Shown piece after piece: positions 21,834 through 32,428 of a DNA stretch of 64,000 nucleotides. Made by a program: the position numbers and the translations under genes. Source of the DNA: Apodospora peruviana (Eukaryota; Ascomycota; Sordariomycetes; Sordariales; Lasiosphaeriaceae); contig JAUEDM010000001.1 of the NCBI GenBank assembly GCA_033439685.1, forward strand, positions 8,122,001 to 8,186,000, in the 5' to 3' direction. The notes under the pieces are model-generated. The model made no database searches, had not been told where the DNA came from, and was given only the letters and a program-made list of their open reading frames with translations. The first letter of the stretch is position 1. The number at the start of each line of letters is the position of its first letter.

Positions 21834-22790
21834 TTAATACCTAAGCCTCACACTCCTCCTCCCCACCCTCGCCTTCATGTTCGCCCCAGAGTCAGACATA
21901 AACCGTTTCTGCCCGGGAATCCCACTCCCATTCATCCCACAGCCGGCATGTACACACGTCGAAACAGTATGGATATACCGTATCCTCCCCCCTTCAACCC
22001 TAAAAAGGTGACTATCCGGCATCGGCTGCTCGCCAACACTCCGATCCAACCCAGGAAACCCGACGAAGATAGCAACAGCACCCATCTCCTCATCAACAAC
22101 ATACCGCCTGTTTGTGACAACCAGCGTCGACGGCAGACCCAAATTGCAGGTATTACCCCCCTGCCCGCGGGTGTCGGTATACGCGCCCCCTTCGAGCCGT
22201 TGACAGGAGTCACCCCACGGCACGCTGGCGTTCACGTTGGCGAAGCGATCAAAGTACGCATCCCCGGCCGCTTTGATGACTGCTCGCGAGTCACGCTTGG
22301 ACGCAGGAATCGGGGCCCAGTTTTCCCGGGACGTCCAGTGCAGGTAGCCTGTGGCATTAAAGGCCCAGTCGCCTGGTTTTGTGGCGATCGTCTCAATGAG
22401 CGTGGCTTTGTAGGTATTGCTTGCGTCTGCCGAAAAAGCCATCCGCGTGCCGATGACGTATGGTTTGTTAGCTGTGCTGTTGCCTCCGCCCGTGACGATC
22501 AGTTCGGTAAAGGTCGCGCAATTGACGGGGTCGTGGATGCTCGTGCCGTGGTCGATTTTCATGGGCTGGGTCAGCACGCTCTTGTGGATGTCCGTCACGA
22601 CGTCGCTTTCTGTGTAGTTAAGGGAGGGCGAGGCGATGGCTGTTAGGGCGGCGATGTTACCGGCGCTTTGGGCGAGGATGTATCGCTCCGTGGCGCCGGT
22701 GAGGAAGCCGCGGGTGCATTCGGCGGACACCACCACGGCGAATGATGGGATGAGAACTTGGAGGAGGAGGGGTTTGGTGGGGAGTTTCAT
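21834..22790 (-). CDS. secreted DUF8021 domain protein
   Basis: A 318-residue intronless protein starting at the ATG at 22790. Residues 1-23 (LLLQVLIPSFAVVVSA) form a signal peptide with cleavage near SAEC. The mature part fits the fungal DUF8021 family: early CTRGFLTGATERYILAQSAG, a central NYTESDVVTDIHKSV, and the typical C-terminal PMPDSHLFRVEGGRIRYIHT followed by a Cys-rich HTVSTCVHAGCGMNGSG. Several N-glycosylation sequons (NYTE, NSTA, NATG, NASV). Function of the family is unknown; it is usually extracellular and often associated with plant-interacting or saprotrophic fungi. Confidence 0.85.
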   Translation of the reverse strand: MKLPTKPLLLQVLIPSFAVVVSAECTRGFLTGATERYILAQSAGNIAALTAIASPSLNYTESDVVTDIHKSVLTQPMKIDHGTSIHDPVNCATFTELIVTGGGNSTANKPYVIGTRMAFSADASNTYKATLIETIATKPGDWAFNATGYLHWTSRENWAPIPASKRDSRAVIKAAGDAYFDRFANVNASVPWGDSCQRLEGGAYTDTRGQGGNTCNLGLPSTLVVTNRRYVVDEEMGAVAIFVGFPGLDRSVGEQPMPDSHLFRVEGGRIRYIHTVSTCVHAGCGMNGSGIPGQKRFMSDSGANMKARVGRRSVRLRY

Positions 22791-23608
22791 AGCGACTTTC
22801 TTTGGCTTGGTTCGTTGCTGAGGAGACGTTGATTCAGGGGCTGAGTTCAGCGGGGTATTTGGATTGGACTAAACAGCGATCCGCGTCGTAAAATGGTAGA
22901 GCCATCGTGAACGAAGCTGGGCGATTAAATATAGAGAGTGTCGACCTTGAGATATGACGTGGTAACAATGAATTGCCGTTGACTGTTAATTGTCGTGATG
23001 GAATAACTTATCCATCAGAACTCCCAATAGTTCCATCCAATGACCAGCGCTGCTGCGGGGTGTATAGCCCCTCGTTCGATAGTATTGAGCTGCTGTCCGT
23101 AGAACAGCTTTGCATCGGTGAAGGTTATTTGCAATGTTTCCCATCGAGATCATGTGCTTGCCGTGGGCCGTGGTGTCTGTCTCGGCAAGCGAACCCGAGA
23201 AAGGTCAAGCTCCCCCCCCCCACCTTCGACTCGGGCACGCGTGTGGCGCTCGGGTGTTCCTGGCAATTGAAGGACCTCCTCCGCTTTTAGCCGTCTTCGG
23301 CTCGGCTCATCGGTGCCATTCTTGCAGAAGCCATTGCCCATTCTTCCTCTTCAATTTTCACTGTTTTAGGTAACCGCTGACGTCAAGGCAGAACAACTTC
23401 GAAATGGCCTCTGCTCTGCGCAAATGGTGATTTGATTAACTCTAGAAAAATAGATGATATAAAGTAAGTAGTCGGCACTCGTACTAATGCAACCCCCTCC
23501 CCTGCTGGTCCCTGGCCGAAATGCTTCTTCTGATGTCACCATGTCACAGTCCAATCCACCGCCTCCAGTCCCGAATAAATCACCAATTGGCAATCAAGCT
23601 CACGGTGC
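22791..23608. other. intergenic between two convergent-side secreted-protein genes
   Basis: Upstream of the DUF8021 gene and downstream of the AA8 gene. A run of 10 C lies at about 23213-23222. No gene seen. Confidence 0.4.
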
Positions 23609-24835
23609 TTACTTCTCCTCCTCCGTGCCCGGACGACCACCTCTGCCTGGCGGTCGGCCCTTACCCTTACCCTTGCCTCCCCACCAAGGTGGCCCTCCGC
23701 CCGCAGGAGGCTGCGCCGGGGTCGGCGTCGGCGTAGCTGGCGGCTTGGCCGTGACGATAACAGTGACGACAGTTGTGCTGGGCTTTGGCGGCGGAAGCAC
23801 GAGCACAGTCGAGGTCGACGAGGGCTTGGGGATCACAAACACGGTGCTGGTGCTAGGCCGTGGGAGCTGCGTCACGCTGGTAACGACAATAACCGGCCTG
23901 CTCGACGACACGGGGCTGGGAAGCGCCGTCAGACGGGTAGGGATCGCCGTGGGTGTGACGGCCACTGGGCGCGAGGACCGCGTGGTGAAGATGATGACTG
24001 GGGGCGCGCTGGCCGACTCGACGACCGAACTGACCGGCCTGGGAAGTGTCACCACCGAAGTGGCTACCACGGGGGACGGGACGACAACCACGGAACTGAC
24101 TACTGGCGGCACGGCAACGGCGCTGCTCGGCGTGGCAGGTGTTCCGTCCTGGAGGTCGTAGGCGACCGCGTCAAAAACGCCCTTGGGGATCTTGGCCTGG
24201 CTGAGGTCGTGGGCAAAGACGGCCTTGCCGTCGTGGGAGCCAAACGAGCTGGCGTTGTTGGCCGGCGCCGAGACGGCCCTGTTCGACTTGGCCCAGGCGA
24301 AGGCGTTTTGCCCGTTGGGATTCAGCGAGCCGCCTGCCCACTGGCTGCAGCCCTGGCAGAGGACGTCGAGTTGCCAATGCGTCGCGTTTGACGTGGTGGT
24401 GGGCAGAACGATGTAGTTAGCTCCGGTGTACGCGCCGGGCATGCTGTGTCCGCTGTTGTACCCGTCAGTCCCGGGACCTCAACAAAATTTGGGTCTAAAA
24501 GAAACTTACGACGTCCACCGCGAAGACACCACCGCACTAGTACCGCTCGCCCAACCTATCGTCAGGGGGTTGTTGCTCATCTTCCCGCCCCAGGCAATGC
24601 CGGCCCATCCAATTGTCTTGGGCGCGACGATCTGCAGCAGGATGTCGAACGGAGCGGCTGCCACATCGGGGATGGCGATGCGGTAGATGAGGTTCTGTGC
24701 CGCCACAGTATACTCGGAGAAGCAGATGGGAGTTCCTCCCGGGCAGTACTTGGCTGTGGCATCCTGTCTCTTGACTTGCTCGGCGGAAGCTGTCCATCCA
24801 AGCGCTAGAAGCGCCAAATTCTTTAGACCTGTCAT
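23609..24835 (-). CDS. secreted AA8 (CDH-type cytochrome b, DOMON fold) protein with Ser/Thr/Pro-rich tail
   Basis: Two exons (24835-24510 and 24452-23609) and a 57-nt intron with GTAAGT, CTGACGG and ACAACAG give 389 residues. Signal peptide about 1-18 (LALLALGWTASA). Residues about 28-210 form the cellobiose-dehydrogenase cytochrome domain: PICFSEYTV, WAGIAWGGKMSNNPLTIGW with the likely haem-ligand Met, a Cys pair (LCQGCSQW), and a His ligand within SFGSHDGKAVFAHDLSQA (two His candidates). The rest is a long Ser/Thr/Pro/Val linker, probably O-glycosylated, ending in a Gly/Lys-rich tail. There is no flavin dehydrogenase domain, CBM or GPI signal. It probably carries haem b and passes electrons outside the cell, for example to lytic polysaccharide monooxygenases (inference from the family). 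Confidence 0.9.
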
Positions 24836-25989
24836 GCTGCGCGTCTGGTCGGGTGGATTAGGTCAGCAACAAGGAGAAGCTTGAAGAGAAAGTCCCAGGA
24901 GTACAAGAGAACAACAAATAAGCATCATCCTGTCTAGAGAGGGAAAGGGGGATTATTTCCGGGTTATATGCCTTCCGCCGCCTCCCCAGATTTATCAATG
25001 ATAACAGTCCCATGTTGTGATTCCTCGGGATTCCTGTGCCATGGCCCATGCAAAACCGTGGGACAGCTGAGTTCCCAGGGCCGAAGGAATCCGCCAGCCG
25101 GGAAATGTGAAATGAAATTCGCGTTGTTCTATAAGCCAAACGGTATTGTCACAGTACACAGACGGGTGGTCCGGGAAAGTCTCACCTTGTTCTGCAGGCA
25201 GCAATCGTTCTCTAGAGTGCCTGATGACGGCAGGCACTCTATCAGACCTCAACCAGTCCTGTCAGTAGCTGGGGAAGTCCGACGACATGGAACTGGGGTT
25301 ATTACCGTCCGTACAAGAAAGAAACCACCAAAACAGAACACGAATTTTGTTGTGCGGGGAACTCGCTCGCAGGCTGGTCAGGGGTAAAACATCATTTCTT
25401 GCTAGCTCTGGACGGCCGATAAGTTGGTGGCAATCTGGGTAAAGGCGGCCTTCGGGGAATAAACACGGCAGGGCTTTTGAGCCGTGATATTCATCCCGCC
25501 CGTCCTCCGGGGAAGCTAAACTGTGGGTGTGGAGATTTACGGGTGTGCGAGTTTGTTCCGAAACAACTTTCAACACCATTGGTACGCCTAGTCACCGGTG
25601 ACTGATATGACGACTGGGTGCAACCAACGGGATGATGCGAGCGTGATGGAAATTCACCGATTGATTGCCCCTGAATTGAGTCGACGTCACTCATGAACAT
25701 GGAGCGTATGAGAGGACTGTCTTGATACATTAGGACTGCCTGCTCTTGCTGAGTAGACAGATACCACCCACCTCCCTTTCTCTACCGGTCTGTTTTGTTT
25801 CCATGCCAAACAGAAAAGGAAATCCATAGGAACCCGCTAAAAAATAATGCCGACACCGAAAAACAATGTTATCATTCTCCCATACGGCGAGTTGATCAGT
25901 TGATTAATCCACGACGTCTTTGTCCACCTTTCGCGCCAGAGCAGCAGTACCCAGGCCTCGGCGATAAGCTTGAGGATATTGTGGTTGTT
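24836..25989. other. intergenic, no gene seen
   Basis: Upstream region of the AA8 gene and downstream region of the small gene at 25990. Short frames only. Confidence 0.4.
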
Positions 25990-26439
25990 TTAGCCCATCA
26001 TCTGGCGACCGGCAACGTACATGTAGGCACCGACGGCCTCAGCCATCAAGTCCATGGTGTGGCCACTCTCCTCGCCTCGGCGTTCGCGCCGCGGTTCGCA
26101 CATTTGCGGGTGTCTCTTCTCGTCGCGGTGCTTGTTATCATCGTGCCGCAGCATCTGGTAGGCGCCGATAGCGATGGCTCCCGCGATGGCCGCCTTGACG
26201 TAGTGCTCGGTCGCATCGCTCGACTGGTGCTCGCGCGTGTCGCCCACGCCCATCATGAGCTGGTCGGCCGCCGTGAGAGCCGCTGTCTCGAGCTTGCTGC
26301 ACCGTCATATCTGTAGGGTTTGTTGTTCTTGGTCTTCTTTCTGGTATTTGGTATATTGTTAGCATTATACAATGGCGGCCGAGTGTGGGAATAATGTCAA
26401 GGTTACTGACGTTGTGTGGTGTGTAATCGAGTTAGACAT
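25990..26439 (-). CDS. small His/Arg-rich protein with hydrophobic Ala/Gly segments
   Basis: The main exon ends at 25990 and reads upstream as KLETAALTAADQLMMGVGDT, then HYVKAAIAGAIAIGAYQML, a charged stretch (HDDNKHRDEKRHPQMCEPRR) and EESGHTMDLMAEAVGAYMY. The frame is blocked by TGA just upstream, so an intron is needed: donor GTCAGT near 26410, branch GCTAAC, acceptor GGTGCAG near 26298, joining a short first exon MSNSITHHT from the ATG at 26439. The layout of an Ala/Gly helix, a charged hinge and a C-terminal GAYMYVAGRQMMG resembles small fungal stress-associated proteins, but no named family is claimed. The first exon is less certain than the second. Confidence 0.5.
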
Positions 26440-27635
26440 AATTGTTATCATTGATGTTGAAGTGGATGAAGGATTACAATTGCATGGCTCGGTGTATACA
26501 TGAACTCCCGTGACGGTTATATGAGGCACCTGGGAAGGATAAATCACGTATATCGTTATACCTCTGCAGGGATTTAAGACCTTGGTAAGTTACTTCGCCA
26601 GGTCCCGGCCTGGACAAGAAAATACCTTACCCAAAGTTCCAGTTATCTAGCCATATACAAAACACTTAAAACCTATCACAGTATAAATCTAGGAATGAAT
26701 ACTAGTTTGATTAAGATATACGTATCAGTGAAATGATTTAAAGGTTATGTAGTAACGTTATATATAAAAGTGCTTTTCTTTTCCAAACTATTGCTTGGCA
26801 GGTAACAACACTAAGTTTTTAAATCCTGGCAGAGGTGTACATTAATCCTTGGTCTTCACCACGGTAGCAGTCTGCCACCACTTCTCATTCATATGGTGTC
26901 TTGGCACGAGACGGTCCGGTGGTACGATTAACGAACAATTGCAACTCAGAACCGGATCACCAAGTTACCCTTCTGCTGAATGTGAAAGCCGATTTGCTTT
27001 CCACGTTTGTTGCGTGACGCTGGCTGAGTCAATGTCGTGTGAACAGAGCCGCATATGGAGGCAGAGCAGATCACGTAATTATGTTGCAATGCCATCTGGG
27101 CGAGATGACCTGACAGGATGAACAAAATAAGGCCAACGCCAAGGTTCTAGATGGACGTGTTCAGTCCACTCTAAGGACTGTGGCTGTCATGGAATGGTAA
27201 AACCCCGTTCTATTTCAGCAAGCAAGGCGACTTCCAGCCCAGAATTCGGTGCCGCGATAAGATATCTCAACAATGACCATCCCCATCTACTTAAGGTATA
27301 CATGCTTACTCAATAATGATGAAACAGAAACGGAAGGAGCGGAAGAAATCGGTCTGCGATTCGAGCTGTCAAAATGGTCATCAAGCTCGAGAGATTTGCC
27401 ACTGGACGGAATGTCTGTATATTCAACCCCAGTCACGCCATGTACAAAAAGGAAAGAAACTTCAAGTTATCCCACCTGATGATGTTGGATTACATATGCG
27501 GCATTAAGTAGCCTCATAACTAACCGGTACTTAACCGCCGCAGAGCTGGCTTGAACGAAGATCAGAGACCATTTCTCTTATAGTGTACTCTTATAGCGTA
27601 CTACTATTTCTGATGATAATGAGAGACTGCGGTTA
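26440..27635. other. AT-rich gene-free stretch
   Basis: Low-GC sequence between about 26570 and 26830 with no coding potential. Short frames after 26850 are not convincing. Confidence 0.4.
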
Positions 27636-27754
27636 CTCATGCGCTCACGATGATGAGACCCCGGGTCACTCTTTTTACGCCGCAACCAGCTTACTCGTAC
27701 CAAATGGCCAACCTCTCAGTCTATATATTCTTGCAGAAGAGCCCTGGTTCTTGC
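27636..27754 (+). promoter_or_regulatory. conserved promoter block of the inverted gene pair, copy 2
   Basis: Nearly identical to 11840-11961 on the opposite strand: GAGACCCCGGGTCAC, CGCCGCAACCAGCTTACTCG, TACCAAATG and a TATA box (TATATATTCTTGCA, about 27722-27735). The start codon is about 217 nt downstream. Confidence 0.7.
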
Positions 27755-27943
27755 TTTGTCCCATCGATCTCGGTTCATCCTGCATCAACAGCCTCCATAG
27801 CGGCGATCACTGTTGGCCATACTGCAGACGTCTGTTCCACCAAGACCACTTCCGGAGTGTGCGGTAAGCTCAGCCGACACCACCTCCAAGGACGGTTAAT
27901 TTCTCGACCACCCCTCAGACACCCTCAGTCGAGCAACGCGTCA

Positions 27944-28860
27944 ATGGATAGCGCAAGGCACCCTCGATCCCCGGACGGGGGACTCTCCACCTTTATGAAT
28001 CGTCCAGCGGCCAAGATACTATCACGCCCGAGTTTCGAGCAAGTCGGAGGCGCAATGTCAAGCGGCGCCAACGCATTGATGCCAAAAGGATCGGCGAGGA
28101 CATGCCTTCCTCGTCGCCCAGCGGTGCGGCTATCACGGACGAGATGCAGCGGGGAACGCCGCCCTCGGCACCCAGTGGCCATCGGAGATTGCGCGAATGA
28201 GTCGCCTAGCAGTGAGGAGAACAAAGAATTCATTCAGAGCCGGATGCCGTCCAAGTCAAGCCCTTACCGCCGCCACGAGACCAAAAGGAATGACCATGGG
28301 CTTTGCACACAGGGGGTGAGATATAAGGACTTGCTTCTCTACATGACACAGAGGACTTTCCTCGGGGTGCTCCAGCGGGCCTTTACGATAGGAAAGCGGA
28401 CGACTTTGTGCGGGAAAGAACCTCAAGTTGTCCTTCCAGCAACCATCGGAAGGTATCATATGAACAGAGACCCTCTCATGAACGGAGATCCGGTTTCCAT
28501 TCACAGCCAAGATCTTCCACGACTCGTTACGACTCGTACAGTAACCCGACGTGGACACTGGATCCTCCCGTGGGGCTCTGCATGTCTGAACCCCCGAGAG
28601 ACGACAGACACGCTTCAAGTTACGGCCAGGAACATTTGAGCCCGACGTCTCCCTATATGACTTCCGAGAGGAAGGAGAGATCGCGGAGCCGACACAACAG
28701 GGGTGGCAACGTTAAGTACTATGGCGGTACTGTGGGTGATGATGTGGATCAGAAGCGGTTAGACAAGGTGTTGTCGTTTCATTGCCCTACCGATTCGGAA
28801 TTCGAGGAGGATGGTTTTGATAACTGGTTGGTATCTCGTTATCATCGCACACGCCGATAG
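27944..28860 (+). CDS. Arg/Ser-rich hypothetical protein (inverted-pair copy 2), exon structure unresolved
   Basis: The ATG at 27944 lies in a segment homologous to the start of copy 1 (CTCAGTCGAGCAACGCGTCA before MDSARHPRSP, compared with copy 1 MDRARDRPP). Coding character moves between frames: frame 2 at the start, frame 3 around GEDMPSSSPSGAAITDEMQR, and frame 1 from about 28330 (EDFPRGAPAGLYDRKADDF) to the TAG at 28858-28860, including YDSYSNPTWTLDPP and the acidic end TDSEFEEDGFDNWL. Either several short introns or frameshifts separate these parts. A possible 54-nt intron (GTATCA...TTCACAG, 28453-28506) sits at the same place as the copy 1 intron and keeps the frame whether spliced or not. 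No domain recognised; 16 kb from copy 1 and inverted. Confidence 0.45.
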
Positions 28861-30061
28861 ATATGATTGACGAGGGGGCGCATGCCTAACTGCTTTCCTT
28901 CTTTTTTGGCTTTTACTTTCTTTTTGGAGTGGGGGGTTTTCTTTCCCTAGATCCTCATACCTGCAGCCTCTTCATAGGTAGGTAGCAACCAATAAATGCT
29001 TATTTTTGGACGGACGTTGATTTTCACAACACCAAGCTTGACCTGCCCCCTTGTAGCCTGTCCCTCGAGTTGCGACTGTTTGGTGCCACAGTGATTCTGG
29101 TGTAGAAAATGCTGTAACATCGGATCCCAACCTTACATAAGTTATTCAAACATGGACTTTATCCACGAGAAGGACTTTATCCACGAGAAGGAAAAGGATT
29201 TTAGCTTTTCCAGTGAGCTTTCCTGCTTCACCGGCTGGGTGCGGCACTTCTCTGGCACGACGGGAGGGTTTCCACGTGAAGGGAGAAGCAGGCGCTTCAG
29301 CTAACTTCACGGACGCAGTTCTGCAAATGCGGAACTAGTACGTTACGCCAACATCTCGAGAGGGGTTGCGGTGCTTCATCGAGCCGCGACCGCTCTGGTG
29401 GGATGGAACTGCCTCTCTCGGGTGGCGATACAAGTACCACATTGTGGTAGAGGTGACGTGGTGCTTTCATGATCCCAACCTCCGCTCTACATCTCGTTTC
29501 CTTCTCTCGTATGGATTATTGGGCTTCATAAACCCACGAGAACACGATTGACCTTCGTTTAGTGACACACACGATGACCCCAGATTACCAACATATAGGA
29601 GGGGACGAAGACTCTAGTCAACGGACTACCGACGCAACTCACCTGATCGGTGTGATCCCATATATCAGCATACCATCCTTGCCAAGCTTCGGTAATTAGT
29701 TGGGACTCCCCTTACCTTTACGACCAGCCGTGAATCACCGCCTCGGAGATTTCAGCTAACTGCGTAGAAGCACAATCGTGAGCCGCCCACAGATCCGTCC
29801 TCTACGGCTCCGTCTCCTGGTCTATATAGGGAGCCCGCTTCGACTGCTTCCATCCCCAACTGAACCACACGTTCTTTTCAACAAATAATCCTTACAAATT
29901 GCATATCATCTTTGCCATTTGTTCAACACTGATACCTTTGACCAGAGCTGTCCAGGGCACTGCAGCTTTCTGGACACGCATCATCATCACTAAGGACAAG
30001 TCTGGGCCTCCGCATCCCGTCAAACAAAATCTACTACCCTCGAACAGTCCGCAGACCGATC
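28861..30061. other. intergenic with an 18-bp direct repeat
   Basis: The 18-bp unit GGACTTTATCCACGAGAA occurs twice in direct contact near 29155-29190. The rest is 3' flank of the preceding gene and promoter of the next one. Confidence 0.4.
29820..29830 (+). promoter_or_regulatory. probable TATA box of the Arg-rich gene at 30062
   Basis: GTCTATATAGG about 235 nt upstream of the ATG at 30062, followed by a pyrimidine-rich, C/A-rich leader typical of fungal 5' UTRs. Confidence 0.45.
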
Positions 30062-32428
30062 ATGCCGCGCTATAGGAGCCCAAGTCCACCCCGTCAAAAG
30101 GGTAGTGGCAGATTAACTCACAGAAGCCGTCACCACCAAAGTACCAGAACCCCGCGCCGCCGCTTCGTCGACCGTGATAGCAACACCACCACTACCCGTG
30201 CCCGCTCCCCTCCAAAGCCCTACGGCTCGTCACACGGCGGTCAATCCCGGGCGAGGATGAGGAGGGATGAGAGCACCGAGATTCTAGAATATTCCCCTGA
30301 GAGGCCCAGAGTTGCGGAGCATCCCCCACGAGAGAGGGTCCGGACAAAGAAGAGCGGGCATAAGAAGAACAGATTTGTGGAATACTTCATATGCAAGAAG
30401 GTCCCGAGAACGACGAGGGAGGAGGAAAGGTACAGGTCTGAGGAATATCGCCCACGAGAGAACGTCCGGACGACGAGGAGGGAGTATGAGGAGCACAGGG
30501 TTGTGGAAGAATATTTCATACGAAAAAGGGGGTCCCGGCGACGATGAGAGAGGATGAGAGGCCCAATGTTTTGGAGCATGAGTATGATCAAGATTGTCCA
30601 CCGCGGAGGGCTCCGAGGCCACATGATAATCTCCCAACGTGGGAGATTCCGATTCCGACGTCACATGAATTTCTCCCACCGGGAGGGATTCCGACGCCTG
30701 ATGAATATCTCCCCAGGGATCATCCTCGGCCACCGCCTCCCCCACGACCCCGGGATTCTCGGCGACCCCAAGATCGTCCAAGACCAGAGTATTCTTCCCG
30801 ACCACAAGATCCTCCACCACAACACGATTCTCCGCGACCACTGACTCCTCCACGACCCCAAGATCATCCACCACGACATGATTCTCCGGGTTCCTCGGGT
30901 TCCAGTACAATCGAGAAAGTGTTGAAAGTGTTGGAATGGGACCTGAGGCACTTTGAGAAAGAAGCCGAAAGATCGCGGGCGTCCCATGCGGTGGCGGTAG
31001 CCAATGATAAAATGGACAGGAAACACCTCGACGAATTTGAGGAGTGGGAAAGGACCGAACGGGACCCGAAAAAGGCAAAGGACTGGGCGCGAGACGCCGA
31101 GCGGATTCGAAAGCGCGTCTTCCAGGAGAGAAACGATCGCGTAACCGGCGAGGAGGACCGAAAATATGCGCTCAGTTGCGAGAAGACGGCGAGGGAAATA
31201 CAGAGGGAAATCGACGAGCTTCGAGGCAGGAGGAGAGAGGGTCGCCAAGTAAGTATGACAAGTTGGCCAGTGTTTTCATGATGTTTGGCACCTCGTCGGG
31301 GTTCAGTCATCCGTGGATAAACTTGCCGCTCTCAGGCCTGGCGGTACGTGCCTTTTTCTTGGTTTGGGTTGTTGGCTGTCAATGCTTTCATTGTTCAGTT
31401 TCTTATTTGATCATTGCGTTGCATCTTCCAGTACTCCCAGACAGTCATTCATCTCGGCCACACCACTCAGTACAAGGAGAGTAGTCGAATGAAGGACAAT
31501 CTTGAGATGCCTGTCAGTTTCTTACCATTCCGTTGCATTTCCCAGAGAGTAGACGCGGTCCTCGTTCTGAGAGTAGACGCGGTCCTCGTTCTGAGAGTAG
31601 ACGCGGTCCTCGTTCTGAGAGTAGACGCGGTCCTCGTTCTGAGAGTAGACGCGGTACTCGTTCCGAGAGAAGGCACGGTACTTATTCTGAGAGTGGACGT
31701 CATACTCGTTCCGAGAGTAGACGTGGTACTTATTCTGAGAGTGGACATGGTCCTCATTCCGAAAAGTCCGATCACGGTCACACGCGCCGCAGCCGCCGCA
31801 AACAAAAAAGAGACTCAACAAAAGCTGTTGAGTTACTGCACTCCTCAAGAGGCTCAAGATCAATTTGCGTTACTAGGTCAACCCAGCCCGTCAAGGAGCT
31901 CACAGGGCGATCTTGAAGGACTGCACGAAGTCGTGGAATAAGGAAGTCCACCGGCTGTTGGGAGGCCGTCAAAGCCGCGCACAAGCGCCGGCGGGAACAC
32001 CGGAATATGCGCAAGCACGTCAAAGAGAGGATTAAGGATGGAGTGAGGGGAACGAATGGATCGATCCAGAAATTGAAGGCCTTGGTCCCGAGCGGAGTGG
32101 TTTGGGGAGGAAGAGGCTTTGGAAGACCAGAAGACACTCGATCGCATGTTGAGGGAGAAATGGGACGCGTTGGGGATTTTGAAACGTCACATCAAGGAGT
32201 TGGACATGTCTCCGTTTCGATGTGAGAAGAAAAGTCCGGAGCGGGTTTTGGCAGAATATCAAGCGGCAACTACGGAAAATATTACCGCTGACGCCGCCCG
32301 CCAGCTCGTACGACCACGACTCAGCTTATATGAGAGATGTCGAGTTAAAGCGTGCTATTATCCAAGACCCTGAGTTCTTGGACGTATCGTTAGGGAGGAT
32401 AGACGATAAACTCCGCAGATTTGATTAG
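30062..32428 (+). pseudogene. Arg/Glu-rich, minisatellite-containing gene, frameshifted
   Basis: Begins MPRYRSPSPPRQKGSGR (SR-like) at 30062 and continues with degenerate repeats around EEYRPRENVRTTRREYEEHR. At an A5G5 run (about 30527-30536) the frame closes (GSRRR*), while the expected continuation (VPATMREDERPNVLEHEYDQ) lies one base away. Next come a Pro/Asp/His-rich section and a helical, probably coiled-coil region (WDLRHFEKEAERSRASH to EIQREIDELRGRRREG). A GTAAGT donor at 31251 starts an intron. Downstream are a 24-bp minisatellite encoding ESRRGPRS units, then coding-looking pieces in three different frames, ending with MRDVELKRAIIQDPEFLDV and a TAG at 32426-32428. At least three frame changes are not explained by clear introns, so it is probably a decaying gene. 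No known domain. Confidence 0.5.
31545..31760 (+). repeat. 24-bp minisatellite, 9 units
   Basis: Nine contiguous 24-bp units. The first four are identical (GAGAGTAGACGCGGTCCTCG plus TTCT); the last five diverge. In the gene's frame each unit encodes ESRRGPRS. Because 24 is a multiple of 3 and the unit lacks stops, several frames on both strands stay open across it. Confidence 0.95.

Noticed and set aside
23487..24161. 224-codon Val/Gly/Thr-rich frame on the + strand
   Set aside because: It is the reverse complement of the Ser/Thr/Pro/Val linker of the AA8 gene, whose spliced model closes in frame.
31467..31863. Two open frames on the minus strand across the 24-bp minisatellite
   Set aside because: They exist only because the repeat unit is a multiple of three without stops; no start context, domain or extension beyond the array.
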